From CAWKEY01 sp963848675 (GTDB lineage Bacteria; Pseudomonadota; Gammaproteobacteria; Methylococcales; Methylomonadaceae): a stretch of 64,000 bases of DNA. The stretch is taken from assembly GCA_963848675.1 (NCBI GenBank), contig CAWKEY010000052.1, positions 62,001 through 126,000 on the forward strand, given 5' to 3'. Shown here one piece after another: positions 42,959 through 52,639 of the stretch. The position numbers were made by a program, and so were the translations under genes. Numbering within the stretch: position 1 is the stretch's first letter; each line of letters opens with the position of its first letter. The notes beneath the pieces are model-generated. The model was given only the letters and a program-made list of their open reading frames with translations, had not been told where the DNA came from and ran no database searches.

Positions 42959-43066
42959 TAATATCCCGTAAAATACAGCCTTTGCATCATATCAGACAAG
43001 GATAATGGACTATGGGCTCAGCTCAATACCGATCTGTTTTTTCACCGGCCAGCAAGCAAGAGCGAT

Positions 43067-43834
43067 ATGTTTTTAATTCCAGATCCGGTCGCTAGATTTT
43101 TCCATCGCATGGCTTCACCGCCGCATTTTTATGCCTTTAGCGGGCGATTAATGCCCTGGCTGGTGTTGGTTTTTGTGCTGCTGACCGCGGCGGGACTGTA
43201 TGGCGGCTTGTATTTGGCGCCTCCCGACTATCAGCAGGGCGACAGCTATCGTATTATTTACATACATGTGCCCAGCGCCTGGATGTCATTATTTATCTAT
43301 GTGGTCATGGCGGCAGCAGGCGCCATAGGACTGGTTTGGCGCATCAAACTGGCCGAGATTATGGCCATCAGCAGCGCGCCGGTCGGTGCCGGTTTTACCT
43401 TTATTGCACTGGTAACCGGTTCCTTGTGGGGAAAACCCATGTGGGGAACCTGGTGGGTCTGGGATGCGCGCCTGACATCGGAACTGATTTTGCTGTTTTT
43501 GTATCTTGGCGTTATCGGACTTTATGGCGCGATCGACGACAAGCGCACGGCTTCCCGGGCGGTGGCCATTTTAGCCTTGGTCGGCGTAGTCAATATACCG
43601 ATCATTCATTATTCGGTGGAATGGTGGAATACCCTGCATCAGGGCCCTACGGTCTCCAAAATGGACAAGCCGTCTATTCATGTCAGCATGCTGATTCCCT
43701 TGTTACTGATGGCGTTGTCGTTTAAATTTTATTATCTGATTGCCTTGTTGCAGCGGGCGCGCATTGAGCTTCTGTTGCGCGAGCGCAATGCCCAGTGGGT
43801 CAAAAATATGGTTTTATTTGGAGAAAATCGATGA
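43067..43834 (+). CDS. ccmC: CcmC, haem-handling membrane protein
   Basis: This 255-residue protein has six membrane segments and the tryptophan-rich haem-binding motif WGKPMWGTWWVWDARLTSEL. It loads haem on CcmE. A 108-bp gap separates it from ccmB. It overlaps ccmD by 4 bp (ATGA). Confidence 0.95.
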   Translation: MFLIPDPVARFFHRMASPPHFYAFSGRLMPWLVLVFVLLTAAGLYGGLYLAPPDYQQGDSYRIIYIHVPSAWMSLFIYVVMAAAGAIGLVWRIKLAEIMAISSAPVGAGFTFIALVTGSLWGKPMWGTWWVWDARLTSELILLFLYLGVIGLYGAIDDKRTASRAVAILALVGVVNIPIIHYSVEWWNTLHQGPTVSKMDKPSIHVSMLIPLLLMALSFKFYYLIALLQRARIELLLRERNAQWVKNMVLFGENR

Positions 43835-44043
43835 ACTGGCAGGCATTTTTTGCCATGGGCGGTTATGCCTTTTATGTCTGGACAGCTTATGGCATTACTG
43901 TCCTGGTATTGGTAGCCAATATCATTATTCCTGTCGTTCAGCGCAGACAGTTTTTACGCCGGCAGGCTTTAAAGCTTGCGCGATCTGCCGGTGCTGCCAA
44001 GCACCATCGATCCAGACAAACCAAAAACGCAGAGGAAGTATGA
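43831..44043 (+). CDS. ccmD: CcmD, small membrane protein
   Basis: The start at 43831 (MNWQAFFAMGGYAFYVWTAY) overlaps the ccmC stop; longer frames read into ccmC. The 70-residue product has one membrane helix (YVWTAYGITVLVLVANIIIP) and a basic tail, as in CcmD, which holds the CcmABC-CcmE complex together. It overlaps ccmE by 4 bp. Confidence 0.9.
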   Translation: MNWQAFFAMGGYAFYVWTAYGITVLVLVANIIIPVVQRRQFLRRQALKLARSAGAAKHHRSRQTKNAEEV

Positions 44044-44486
44044 AGCCCGCCAGAAAACAACGTTTGATGCTCATAGCGCTGATGGTGATTGGCGCCGCCG
44101 CCGCCGCCGCATTTGCACTGAAGTCATTCAATGAAAATTTGATGTATTTCTTTTCCACCACGGATGTGGTTGCCGGCAAGGCGCCCGAAGATGCCCTGTT
44201 CCGCCTGGGCGGGATGGTCGTTAAAGGCTCCGTGCACAGGCCCGGCGATGGACTGATGGTGCGCTTCAAGTTAACCGACTTCAATAAGGAAGTGACTGTT
44301 GAATACACCGGCATTTTGCCGGATTTGTTCAGGGAAGGGCAGGGAATCGTCGCCCACGGCCGCTTAAATCAGCAGGGTGTTTTTATTGCCGAAGAAGTCT
44401 TGGCCAAACATGATGAAAACTATATGCCACCGGAAGTGGCGGGCAGTCTAAAGACCCAAACAATGCCAGCGCAGGCCGATCAATGA
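44040..44486 (+). CDS. ccmE: CcmE, periplasmic haem chaperone
   Basis: The start at 44040 (MKPARKQRLMLIALMVIG) overlaps the ccmD stop. The 148-residue protein has one N-terminal membrane anchor, an OB-fold (FRLGGMVVKGSVHRPGDG, ILPDLFREGQGIVAHG) and the haem-binding His in LAKHDENYMPPE. It carries haem from CcmC to CcmF. Confidence 0.95.
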   Translation: MKPARKQRLMLIALMVIGAAAAAAFALKSFNENLMYFFSTTDVVAGKAPEDALFRLGGMVVKGSVHRPGDGLMVRFKLTDFNKEVTVEYTGILPDLFREGQGIVAHGRLNQQGVFIAEEVLAKHDENYMPPEVAGSLKTQTMPAQADQ

Positions 44487-46421
44487 TTCCTGAACTCGGT
44501 CATTTTTCACTCATTTTGGCCTTGTGCATGGCCGTTGTTTTAGGAACCCTGCCTATTATCGGCGCTGCCCGCACCATTACCGGCTGGATTGCAGTGGCCA
44601 GACCGGCCGCATTTGGCCTGTTTTTATTCATGGCGGTGTCATATGGCTGCCTGACTTACAACTTTTTAACGCATGATTTTTCCGTCGCCTATGTCGCTCA
44701 GAATTCGAATACAGCTCTGCCTGTGCTGTATCTAATTTCCGGTGTCTGGGGCGCACATGAAGGTTCACTGTTGCTGTGGGCGCTGGTGTTAGCGTGCTGG
44801 ACAGGATTGGTTGCACTGTTTAGCCGCGCAATTCCTGATGCTACGGTAGCCCGGGTTTTGGGCGTCATGGGCCTGGTCGCCATCGGTTTTATTCTGTTTT
44901 TATTGCTGACCTCCAATCCGTTTGAACGCCTGTTTCCTGCGCCTGTGGAAGGGCGCGACCTAAACCCTTTGCTGCAGGATCCCGGTCTGGCGATTCATCC
45001 GCCCATGCTTTACATGGGCTATGTCGGTTTTTCCGTGGCCTTCGCTTTTGCCATTGCCGCCTTGCTGGAAGGGCGTCTGGATGCGGCCTGGGCGCGCTGG
45101 TCCAGACCCTGGACGAATATTGCCTGGATGTTTTTAACGCTGGGTATTGCCTTGGGCAGCTGGTGGGCTTATTACGAACTGGGCTGGGGCGGCTGGTGGT
45201 TTTGGGATCCGGTGGAAAATGCCTCGTTCATGCCCTGGCTGGTCGGTACCGCGCTGATTCATTCCCTGGCGGCCACCGAAAAACGCGGTGTGTTCAAGAC
45301 CTGGACGGTATTGCTGGCGATTTTTGCCTTTTCTTTGAGCCTGCTGGGGACATTTCTGGTGCGTTCCGGCGTGCTCACATCGGTGCATGCGTTTGCCAGT
45401 GATCCGGCCAGAGGTTTATTCATACTGATTTTTCTGGCGGTTGTCGTGGGCGGTTCCTTGTTGCTCTATGCGCTTAGAGCGCCGACCGTTAAAAGCTGCG
45501 CAAGCTTCGAACTGGTTTCCAGGGAATCGGCGATTTTGCTGAACAATGTCCTGCTGGTAGTGACCGCAGCCAGTATTTTGCTGGGCACCTTGTATCCCTT
45601 GGTCATTGACGCCTTGGGTTTGGGCAAGATTTCGGTCGGCCCGCCTTATTTTAATGCCGTGTTTATTCCCTTGATGGCTCCGCTGGCTATCGTCGTCGGT
45701 CTGGGCATGCTGTTGCGCTGGAAAAGAGACAATATCAAGCTGATTGCCGTACAGTTGCGTTGGCTGATTTTAGGCTGTCTAGCCGGCGGCTTGCTGATGC
45801 CGCTGTCTGATGCCGTTTTACTCTTGGGGGGCGGTATTGGGCACCACGCTGGCGCTATGGACAGCCGCTATGACGGTTACCGCTTTTGTCGACCGGATGG
45901 GCGTGCAGGGATTTTCATGGCAAAGGCTGCAAACCGTACCGGCCGGTTATTACGGTATGACCTTAGCGCATTTCGGTATCGCCGTATTTGTGATCGGTAT
46001 TACCTACACCAGCGTTTATAGTGTGGAAAAAGACGTGCGCATGGCGCCAAACGATACGCTGGATATGTCCGGCTATAGCTTTGAATTTCACGGCGTCAAG
46101 CAAACCGAAGGGCCTAATTATCTAGCTGAACAGGCGTTTGTTAGCGTCAGTCACGAGGGTAAGCAGGTCGCCAAACTCGAACCGCAAAAACGGGTTTATC
46201 AGGTGCAAAAAATGCCCATGACCGAAGCAGCCATTGATGCCGGTCTGTTCAGGGATTTATTCGTGGCCATCGGTGAACCCTTGGGCGATCAGGGCGCATG
46301 GAGCCTCAGGATTTATTACAAGGCTTTCATTCGCTGGATTTGGCTGGGCGCGGTATTCATGGCGCTGGGCGGGCTATGCGCGGCCTGCGACAGACGCTAT
46401 CGCATTGTGAGACCAGCTTAG
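44483..46421 (+). CDS. ccmF: CcmF, cytochrome c haem lyase (frame broken by one base)
   Basis: Two frames together give the full ~645-residue CcmF. The first part (MIPELGHFSLILALCMAVVL…, haem motif GWGGWWFWDPVENASFMPWL) ends in nonsense after …MPLSDAVLLLG. The second frame resumes as …GAVLGTTLALW and ends …CDRRYRIVRPA. Removing one G from the G6 run at 45826-45831 joins them as SDAVLLLGAVLGTTLALW. A homopolymer assembly error is likely, because the rest is well conserved and the operon needs this enzyme. CcmF attaches haem to apocytochrome c. Confidence 0.88.
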
Positions 46422-46453
46422 GCGATTATCTGATTCAGAGAAAAAAACATGAT

Positions 46454-46527
46454 CCACGAAAATCACGAAAGGCACGAAAATGACAATCGAAAGGATCGTA
46501 TTGTGGATTTTTTCGTGTCTTGCGTGG
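46454..46527. repeat. Palindrome between ccmF and ptuA
   Basis: The left arm CCACGAAAATCACGAAAGGC (from 46454) and a right arm ending TTTTTCGTGTCTTGCGTGG (46527) can form an imperfect hairpin. Lying just after ccmF and before an AT-rich foreign module, it may act as a terminator or mark the insertion edge. Confidence 0.55.
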
Positions 46528-46569
46528 TGTTGGTTTCATTACTGGAAATCATCTTAAGTGGCAGTGATA

Positions 46570-47985
46570 ATGAAACTAAAAAAACTTGAGATAACCAATT
46601 TTCGTTGTTTTGAATCGTTATCTATTAATTTAGATGAACAACTGATACTGCTTGTTGCGAAAAACGGGCAGGGTAAATCATCAGTACTTGATGCTATTCG
46701 TATTGGCTTATGGTCGTTTGTTAGTGGTTTTGATTTAGCGCACACTTCATTTAGCAATCCAGCTAACGCTATTAGTATTGATGATGTACGAATGATCAAA
46801 ATGCGTTATGGACACATGGAGCGTCAATTGCCTTGTAAGATTACTTTGCAGGGTGATTACGACATCAATTTGATAGACTACAAAGATCACGGAAAAACAT
46901 GGACATGGACACGTAGTCGTGAAAGTGAAACAAAAGGGACAAAAACCAAAGATGATAATATTTCTAAAGAGATAAAAAGTTTGGCAGCTCTTGCCCAATA
47001 TCAAATTAGAAATACCGAAAGTCCCGATACTGATTTACCAATTATGGGTTACTACGGTACGGGGCGGCTCTGGAGTCAAAAAAAGCTCTTAACTAAAGAT
47101 AAACTAGCTAAAGGCAAACAAGATGCCGATTTCTTTATGCGTCTATTTGCTTATCGAGATTGTCTTGATCCAGCCTCTTCTTACAAATATTTTGCTGACT
47201 GGTTTACATGGGTTTTTGAAAGCTATAGAGAAGATCAAATTAAACAATCAGAAAAGGGTTTGTATTCTGCAATCGATTCTGTATGGAAGGATACTATTCA
47301 AGTAGTACAACAAGCTATCGATATATTATTGCAAGAAACAACGGGCTGGCATACTTTGGAATACAGCGTGAGCCATGAAAAATCACTAGTTCTTAATCAT
47401 GATCAGTATGGAACTTTAAAAGTTGAGTTACTGAGTGATGGCATTCGTGGAGTATTAGCAATGGTAGGCGATATTGCTTATCGCTGTATCAAGCTTAATC
47501 CGCATTTAGGTTTAAAAGCCGCAAAGGAAACACGCGGCGTGATAATGATTGATGAAGTCGAACTGCACCTGCATCCTGCGTGGCAACAGACGATATTGGG
47601 TAATTTAATTAAAGCCTTTCCAAAAATACAATTCATAGTTACTACTCATAGTCCACAGGTTGCTCAAACAGTACCTAGTCATCAAATTAGAATACTTGAT
47701 GACAATCACGTTTATTCAGCCGAAGCAGGAACGCAAGGAGCAGAATCATCGCGTATATTAAAACGTATTTTTGGTACCGAGATACGTCCGCAAAAAGACC
47801 CTAATACTCAATTATTAAATAAATATTTAGACTTAGTATATGCGGATAAATGGATGGAAACAGAAACAAAAGGTATGCGTTCAAAACTGGATGCCATCTA
47901 CCAAGGCAATGAACCAGCATTAACAGAAGCAGACCTATATATTGAAAATCGGCAATGGGAACTGGACATTGAAGAGAATCAATAA
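46570..47985 (+). CDS. ptuA: PtuA-like AAA ATPase of a Septu defence system
   Basis: The start is taken at ATG 46570 (MKLKKLEITNFRCFESLSIN); GTG at 46558 is possible. The ~471-residue protein has an ABC/SMC-like Walker A (VAKNGQGKSSVLDAIRIGL), a signature-like LSDGIRGVLAMVGDI, Walker B VIMIDEVELHLHPAWQQ and a switch His (FIVTTHSPQVA). Together with the next gene it matches Septu PtuA, an ATPase that controls an HNH nuclease in anti-phage defence. It is clearly AT-richer than the ccm genes around it, which suggests horizontal transfer. Confidence 0.88.
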   Translation: MKLKKLEITNFRCFESLSINLDEQLILLVAKNGQGKSSVLDAIRIGLWSFVSGFDLAHTSFSNPANAISIDDVRMIKMRYGHMERQLPCKITLQGDYDINLIDYKDHGKTWTWTRSRESETKGTKTKDDNISKEIKSLAALAQYQIRNTESPDTDLPIMGYYGTGRLWSQKKLLTKDKLAKGKQDADFFMRLFAYRDCLDPASSYKYFADWFTWVFESYREDQIKQSEKGLYSAIDSVWKDTIQVVQQAIDILLQETTGWHTLEYSVSHEKSLVLNHDQYGTLKVELLSDGIRGVLAMVGDIAYRCIKLNPHLGLKAAKETRGVIMIDEVELHLHPAWQQTILGNLIKAFPKIQFIVTTHSPQVAQTVPSHQIRILDDNHVYSAEAGTQGAESSRILKRIFGTEIRPQKDPNTQLLNKYLDLVYADKWMETETKGMRSKLDAIYQGNEPALTEADLYIENRQWELDIEENQ

Positions 47986-48742
47986 ATCTTCTCCCCCGAA
48001 TAAATTGACTGAATATGCACAGCAGCATCCACAAGATGACTGGGATGTTGGTTTTCGCACTAGTAATCAAGGTGATGACTATAAAGCGATTAAAGAATTA
48101 ATCTTTAACGATCAAGGCGGATTGTGTGCCTTTTGTGAGAATGAAGTTAATGATGTATATAAACAACGAGTCGAACATTTTCATCCAAAATCAGATAAGA
48201 GAAATCCAAATCATAATTGGGGGTTGGATTGGATGAATGTAGTAGGTGTGTGTCTTGGTGGTTCTGATGTTGATAAAACTATCCACCCTTTGCCTGCCAA
48301 TCTTAGTTGTGATGCTTACAAAGATCACTTGATAGTTAAAAATAAGCTACCTATAACTTGTGAAGGTTACTTACTTAACCCATTGGATATATCAGCATTT
48401 CCATGTCTATTTAGTTTGAACAAACGAACAGGCGAACTAAAAGCAAAAGATAGTTATGGCGAACTCGGAATAGAGAATAATCGCTATAGTACAATTGAAG
48501 AACTGGTAGAAAAAACCATTGAATACCTGAATCTTAATTGTGACAGATTGAATAAGCAGCGCTTAGCGGTATTGAATCAATATAACAAAGAAATTAAAAA
48601 AGCCCGCATTATCAATGATAAGGATATTCGCTCTAAACTCGCAATACGCTGGTTTCAACAGCAATGGTTACCCTTTTTTACAACACGTAGGATTTTATTA
48701 AATGAATATGCTGAAAATTATTTACAAAGTGTTAACTGGTAA
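47969..48742 (+). CDS. ptuB: PtuB-like HNH endonuclease of a Septu defence system
   Basis: The start at TTG 47969 (MKRINKSSPPNKLTEY) fits the family better than the in-frame TTG at 47942. It overlaps the end of ptuA by 17 bp. The 257-residue protein has the HNH site LCAFCENEV … RVEHFHPKS (about 50-75), followed by HNWGLDWMNVVGVCLGGS. This is the TIGR02646 family, which includes PtuB. It is the nuclease half of the system, kept inactive by PtuA until infection. Confidence 0.88.
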   Translation: MKRINKSSPPNKLTEYAQQHPQDDWDVGFRTSNQGDDYKAIKELIFNDQGGLCAFCENEVNDVYKQRVEHFHPKSDKRNPNHNWGLDWMNVVGVCLGGSDVDKTIHPLPANLSCDAYKDHLIVKNKLPITCEGYLLNPLDISAFPCLFSLNKRTGELKAKDSYGELGIENNRYSTIEELVEKTIEYLNLNCDRLNKQRLAVLNQYNKEIKKARIINDKDIRSKLAIRWFQQQWLPFFTTRRILLNEYAENYLQSVNW

Positions 48743-48825
48743 GGTGAAATAACTCAGACAATATTAAATCTTGCTAAAGCGCCATTAAAGAAATTGAATA
48801 ATTGCGCTATGTATAAAAACAACAT

Positions 48826-49462
48826 AATGCTTAAATATATAATTCCATTAATTTTATTTATTATCCTGGCGGTGTTTCTGGCGCTGGGTTTACATCTCAA
48901 TCCGCGTGAAATTCCGTCGCCTTTGCTGGGTAAACCGGCCCCGGCATTTTCCGCAGCTAAGCTTGATGCGACCGCCAGGGATGGTGGAAGTGCCGCAATC
49001 GGTCGGGAACCGATGCGGCCGACTGCCAGGGATGGTGGAAGTGTCGCAATCGGTCGGGAACCGATGCGACCGACTGAGGAAAAATTAGCAACTGCCGATT
49101 TAAAAGGCCAGGTCTGGCTGTTTAATGTATGGGCATCCTGGTGCGCCTCTTGCCGGTCCGAGCATCCGATACTCAATCAATTGGCGCAGCAAAAAGCCGT
49201 TGTGATCATCGGTCTGAATTATAAGGATGAGCCGGAGGCGGCCAAAAGCTGGCTGGCGCAATTGGGCAATCCCTATGATGTCAGCATTATGGATCAGGAC
49301 GGCCGCATTGGCATCGACTGGGGCGTATACGGTGTGCCGGAGACCTTTGTCATCGACAAACAGGGCGTGATTCGCTACAAACACACCGGGCCGGTTACCG
49401 CTGACGATGTGCAGAAGACCTTCCTTCCGTTGATTGCTCAATTAAAGGCTGAATCCTCATGA
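48826..49462 (+). CDS. ccmG: CcmG/DsbE thioredoxin with an in-frame repeat insertion
   Basis: The start is set at 48826 (MLKYIIPLILFIILAVFLAL); ATG 48809 is possible. The protein has one membrane anchor, the family motif GKPAPAFSAAKLD, and the thioredoxin active site NVWASWCASCRSEH, later YGVPETFVIDKQG. Between KLD and LKGQVW, two 17-residue copies of ARDGGSAAIGREPMRPT replace the normal short stretch; these come from the tandem repeat at 48973-49074. CcmG reduces apocytochrome cysteines before haem attachment. It is separated from ccmF by the Septu genes, but still precedes ccmH with a 4-bp overlap. Confidence 0.9.
48973..49074. repeat. Two 51-bp tandem repeats inside ccmG
   Basis: Units 48973-49023 and 49024-49074 differ at few positions. 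Each contains a hairpin with arms GTCGCAATCGGT and ACCGATGCGAC. Because the unit is 51 bp, the ccmG frame is kept. Confidence 0.88.
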
Positions 49463-49914
49463 AGACTATAACGCTGCTTTTTTTGCTGATGACGGCCAAT
49501 GTGGCGCTGGCTGCGGTCGAATACCGGCAGTTTGCCAATGCCGAGCAACAGCAGTCTTATCAATCGCTGATTTCGGAATTGCGTTGCCTGGTTTGTCAAA
49601 ATCAGACCATTGCTGATTCCAATGCCGATTTGGCTCAGGATTTGCGCAGACAGGTCTATGAAATGCTGCAACAGGGCAAAACAAAACAGGAAATTGCGGA
49701 TTTTATGACGGCGCGCTACGGTGATTTTGTTTTATATAATCCGCCTTTTAAAGCCAAGACCGGCATACTTTGGCTGGCGCCGGTGGCTTTTTTACTGATT
49801 GGCCTGATGGCGGTATTTTTAATTGTCCGGCGCAAAAGGACGGCTTCGGCTGAATTGAGTCCGGAAAAAAAAGCAAAAATCCGCCGCTTATTGGATAAGG
49901 GTGACGCCTCTTGA
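49459..49914 (+). CDS. ccmH: CcmH, thiol-disulphide component
   Basis: This 151-residue protein has a signal peptide (MKTITLLFLLMTANVALAAV), the active-site motif LRCLVCQNQTIADSNADLAQ and one C-terminal membrane helix. It works with CcmG and CcmI to deliver apocytochrome c to CcmF. It overlaps ccmG and ccmI by 4 bp each. Confidence 0.95.
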   Translation: MKTITLLFLLMTANVALAAVEYRQFANAEQQQSYQSLISELRCLVCQNQTIADSNADLAQDLRRQVYEMLQQGKTKQEIADFMTARYGDFVLYNPPFKAKTGILWLAPVAFLLIGLMAVFLIVRRKRTASAELSPEKKAKIRRLLDKGDAS

Positions 49915-51128
49915 CTACGATATTTTGGCTGTTGGACGGTGCGCTGATCCTGATCGCTTTTTTGATTATCCTGCCGCCGTTATGGCGCAAACGCGCTGTT
50001 CCCGCGGACGATCAAGACCAGCGCAACATTACCATTGCCGCGCAGCGGCTGGCAGAGCTTAAAGCGCAGTTGCGGGCCGGCGCTTTATCCCAGGATCAAT
50101 ACGATGAACAGTTTGCAGAGCTTGAAGCAGCGCTCAGTGATGATCTGGACATAGCGCATCCGGCAGAAAAACCCGTGTCACAAGGCCGCTGGATGGTGTT
50201 TGTACTGGTTTTGGCGTTGCCTTTAGTCGCACTTTCATTGTATGCGGCGCTGGGTAATTATGGTGCCTTAACTGTTTCGGCTGCCGCACCCACACCCGAT
50301 CTGGCGCAGATTAACGACATGGTTGCAGGTCTGGCAGAGCGCCTGAAAAAACAACCGGATGATGCGCAGGGCTGGTTAATGTTAGGCCGATCCTACAAGT
50401 ATTTGCAGCAATATCCTAAAGCTGTTGATGCCTTTGACCACGCTTACAAATTAATGGGAGACCAACCGGAGCTTATGCTGCTTTACGCCGAAGCGATGGC
50501 TTTCGCCAATAACGAACAACTCGCTGGAAAGCCCGCCGAATTGGTGTTTAAAGTCCTGGCGATGGAGCCTGACAACGTGAGCGGATTGTGGTTTGGTGGC
50601 ATGGCGAAAGCGCAAACAGGCGATTTTGTTGCGGCAAGAACCTTGTGGACAAAACTGGAAGCGCTATTACCGCCAGATTCAACGGCTCGGCAAGAAGTGC
50701 AAGGTTTGCTGGCAAAGCTCGCTACTGAGATACCGGCAGGCGCCGCGCAAGTGCAATCAAAATCAGCGCAACCTGCTAATACAAAGAGTATTGAAGTTCA
50801 GGTGAGTTTAGCGCCCGGGCTTCAGGCATTCGCCAGCCCTGATGATACTGTTTTTGTGTATGCTCAGGCATTATCGGGCCCCCAAATGCCACTGGCCATC
50901 GTGCGCAAACAAGTCGCTGATTTGCCGTTAACAGTCAAGCTGAATGACAGCATGGCGATGATGCCGGCGATGAAGTTATCCAACTTCGAACAGGTTAAGC
51001 TGGTGGCGCGTATTTCAAAATCAGGCAACGCCGTTCAACAGGCCGGGGATTTGATCGGCATCGTCGAGCCGGTTGTGGTAGCCGAAACCGGCACCAAGTC
51101 AATAGTGATTAAGGACAAAATAAAATGA
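49911..51128 (+). CDS. ccmI: CcmI, apocytochrome chaperone with TPR
   Basis: This 405-residue protein starts at TTG 49911 (MTTIFWLLDGALILIAFLII), overlapping the ccmH stop. It has two N-terminal membrane helices, a periplasmic TPR region (WLMLGRSYKYLQQYPKAVDA-FDHAYKLM) and a C-terminal beta domain (…TVFVYAQALSGPQMPLAI…). It holds the C-terminus of apocytochrome c. hemN follows with a 4-bp overlap. Confidence 0.92.
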   Translation: MTTIFWLLDGALILIAFLIILPPLWRKRAVPADDQDQRNITIAAQRLAELKAQLRAGALSQDQYDEQFAELEAALSDDLDIAHPAEKPVSQGRWMVFVLVLALPLVALSLYAALGNYGALTVSAAAPTPDLAQINDMVAGLAERLKKQPDDAQGWLMLGRSYKYLQQYPKAVDAFDHAYKLMGDQPELMLLYAEAMAFANNEQLAGKPAELVFKVLAMEPDNVSGLWFGGMAKAQTGDFVAARTLWTKLEALLPPDSTARQEVQGLLAKLATEIPAGAAQVQSKSAQPANTKSIEVQVSLAPGLQAFASPDDTVFVYAQALSGPQMPLAIVRKQVADLPLTVKLNDSMAMMPAMKLSNFEQVKLVARISKSGNAVQQAGDLIGIVEPVVVAETGTKSIVIKDKIK

Positions 51129-52508
51129 TGGATCAATCAATCAAATTCGACCTCAAGCTGATTCATCGCTACGACAAGGCCGGCCCGCGTTACACGTCCT
51201 ATCCGACGGCTTTGGAATTGCATGAAGGCTTTGGCGACCAGGAATACCGTCAGCACATCGCCAAATCCAATACCGCGGGCGGGCCTTTATCGCTGTATTT
51301 CCACATTCCTTTTTGCGATACCGTGTGTTTTTATTGCGCCTGTAACAAAATCATAACCAAAAACCGCAAGCATGCGGAGCCCTACCTAGCTAATCTGTTT
51401 AAAGAAATCGCCATGCAGGGCAAATTGTTTGATCGAAACCGAATCGTCAACCAATTGCACTGGGGCGGTGGCACGCCGACTTTTTTAAGCTCTGAGCAGA
51501 TGCAACAGTTAATGGCGGTGACCCGGCAGCATTTCTGGCTAAGAGAGGACGATCAGGGCGAATATTCTATTGAAGTTGATCCACGGGAAACCCATTCCCA
51601 AACCATTAAACACTTGCGGGAACTGGGCTTCAACCGGATCAGTTTAGGTCTGCAAGACTTCGACCCGGCCGTACAAAAAGCCGTGAATCGCATTCAGAGC
51701 GAAGAACAGACTTTTAGCGTTTTAGAGGCCGCGCGCGCCGAGGGCTTTCGTTCCACCAATATTGATCTGATTTACGGCCTGCCGTTGCAAACGGTCACCA
51801 CCTTCGCGAAAACCCTGGACAAAATACTGGCCGTTGCCCCGGATCGCTTCTCGATCTTCAATTATGCCCATTTGCCCGCGCGCTTTAAAACCCAGCGCCA
51901 GATCAATGAAGTCGATCTGCCCTCCTGCGGAGATCAAGCTGGATATTCTGCAAATGGTCGGCCAACGCCTCACCGAGGCTGGTTATGTCTATATCGGTAT
52001 GGATCACTTCGCCAAGCCCGATGACGAGCTGGCCGTTGCCCAGCGTGAGGGCAAGCTGTACCGGAATTTTCAGGGCTATTCCACGCACTCGGATTGCGAT
52101 CTGGTCGGCTTGGGCATTACTTCAATAGGCCGGGTCGGGGATGCCTATATCCAGAATGTCAAGGAATTGGACGAATATGACCGGCTTATCACACAGGGCA
52201 GGCTGCCGGTATTCAAAGGCGTTGAGCTCAATGAAGATGACAAACTGCGTCGCGCCGTGATTACACAATTAATTTGTCATTTTGATTTAAGCTTTGCCGC
52301 TATTGAAAAAGCATTTGGCATCGATTTTGCCGCCTACTTTGCCGACGAACTCAGCAGATTGGCGCCGATGCAAGCTGACGGACTCTTGATAGTAACAACA
52401 CAGGGCATCCAGGTCCTGGCGGCAGGCCGCTTGCTGATCCGCAATATCTGCATGGTCTTCGACCGCTACCTGGCGCAAAAACAGCAGCAGTTTTCAAAAG
52501 TGATTTAA
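51125..52508 (+). CDS. hemN: Oxygen-independent coproporphyrinogen III oxidase HemN (frame broken by one base)
   Basis: Two frames together give the full ~460-residue HemN. The first has LIHRYDKAGPRYTSYPTALE and the radical-SAM motif FHIPFCDTVCFYCACNK (C-x3-C-x2-C). It goes out of frame after QRQINEVDLP. The second resumes PPAEIKLDILQMVGQRLTEA and runs to …KQQQFSKVI. Removing one C from the CCC at 51920-51922 repairs it. HemN makes protoporphyrinogen without oxygen. Its coupling to ccmI links haem supply with cytochrome c maturation. Confidence 0.9.
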
Positions 52509-52639
52509 TCGGCAGATTTCGGCCCCATCATTCCCACCTTCTGCCTCTGGAGAAGGATAAAAGCAGAACTTATTGGGAGTGGTATAACTGCTCGTTTCAG
52601 GTTTGGGGATCTTGCGCTAGTGGTTGCTCGCGCGATGCG

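Noticed and set aside
45820..45835. Programmed frameshift in ccmF at the G6 run
   Set aside because: CcmF is not known to use recoding, and five other single-base breaks of the same sign in the window make an assembly indel simpler.
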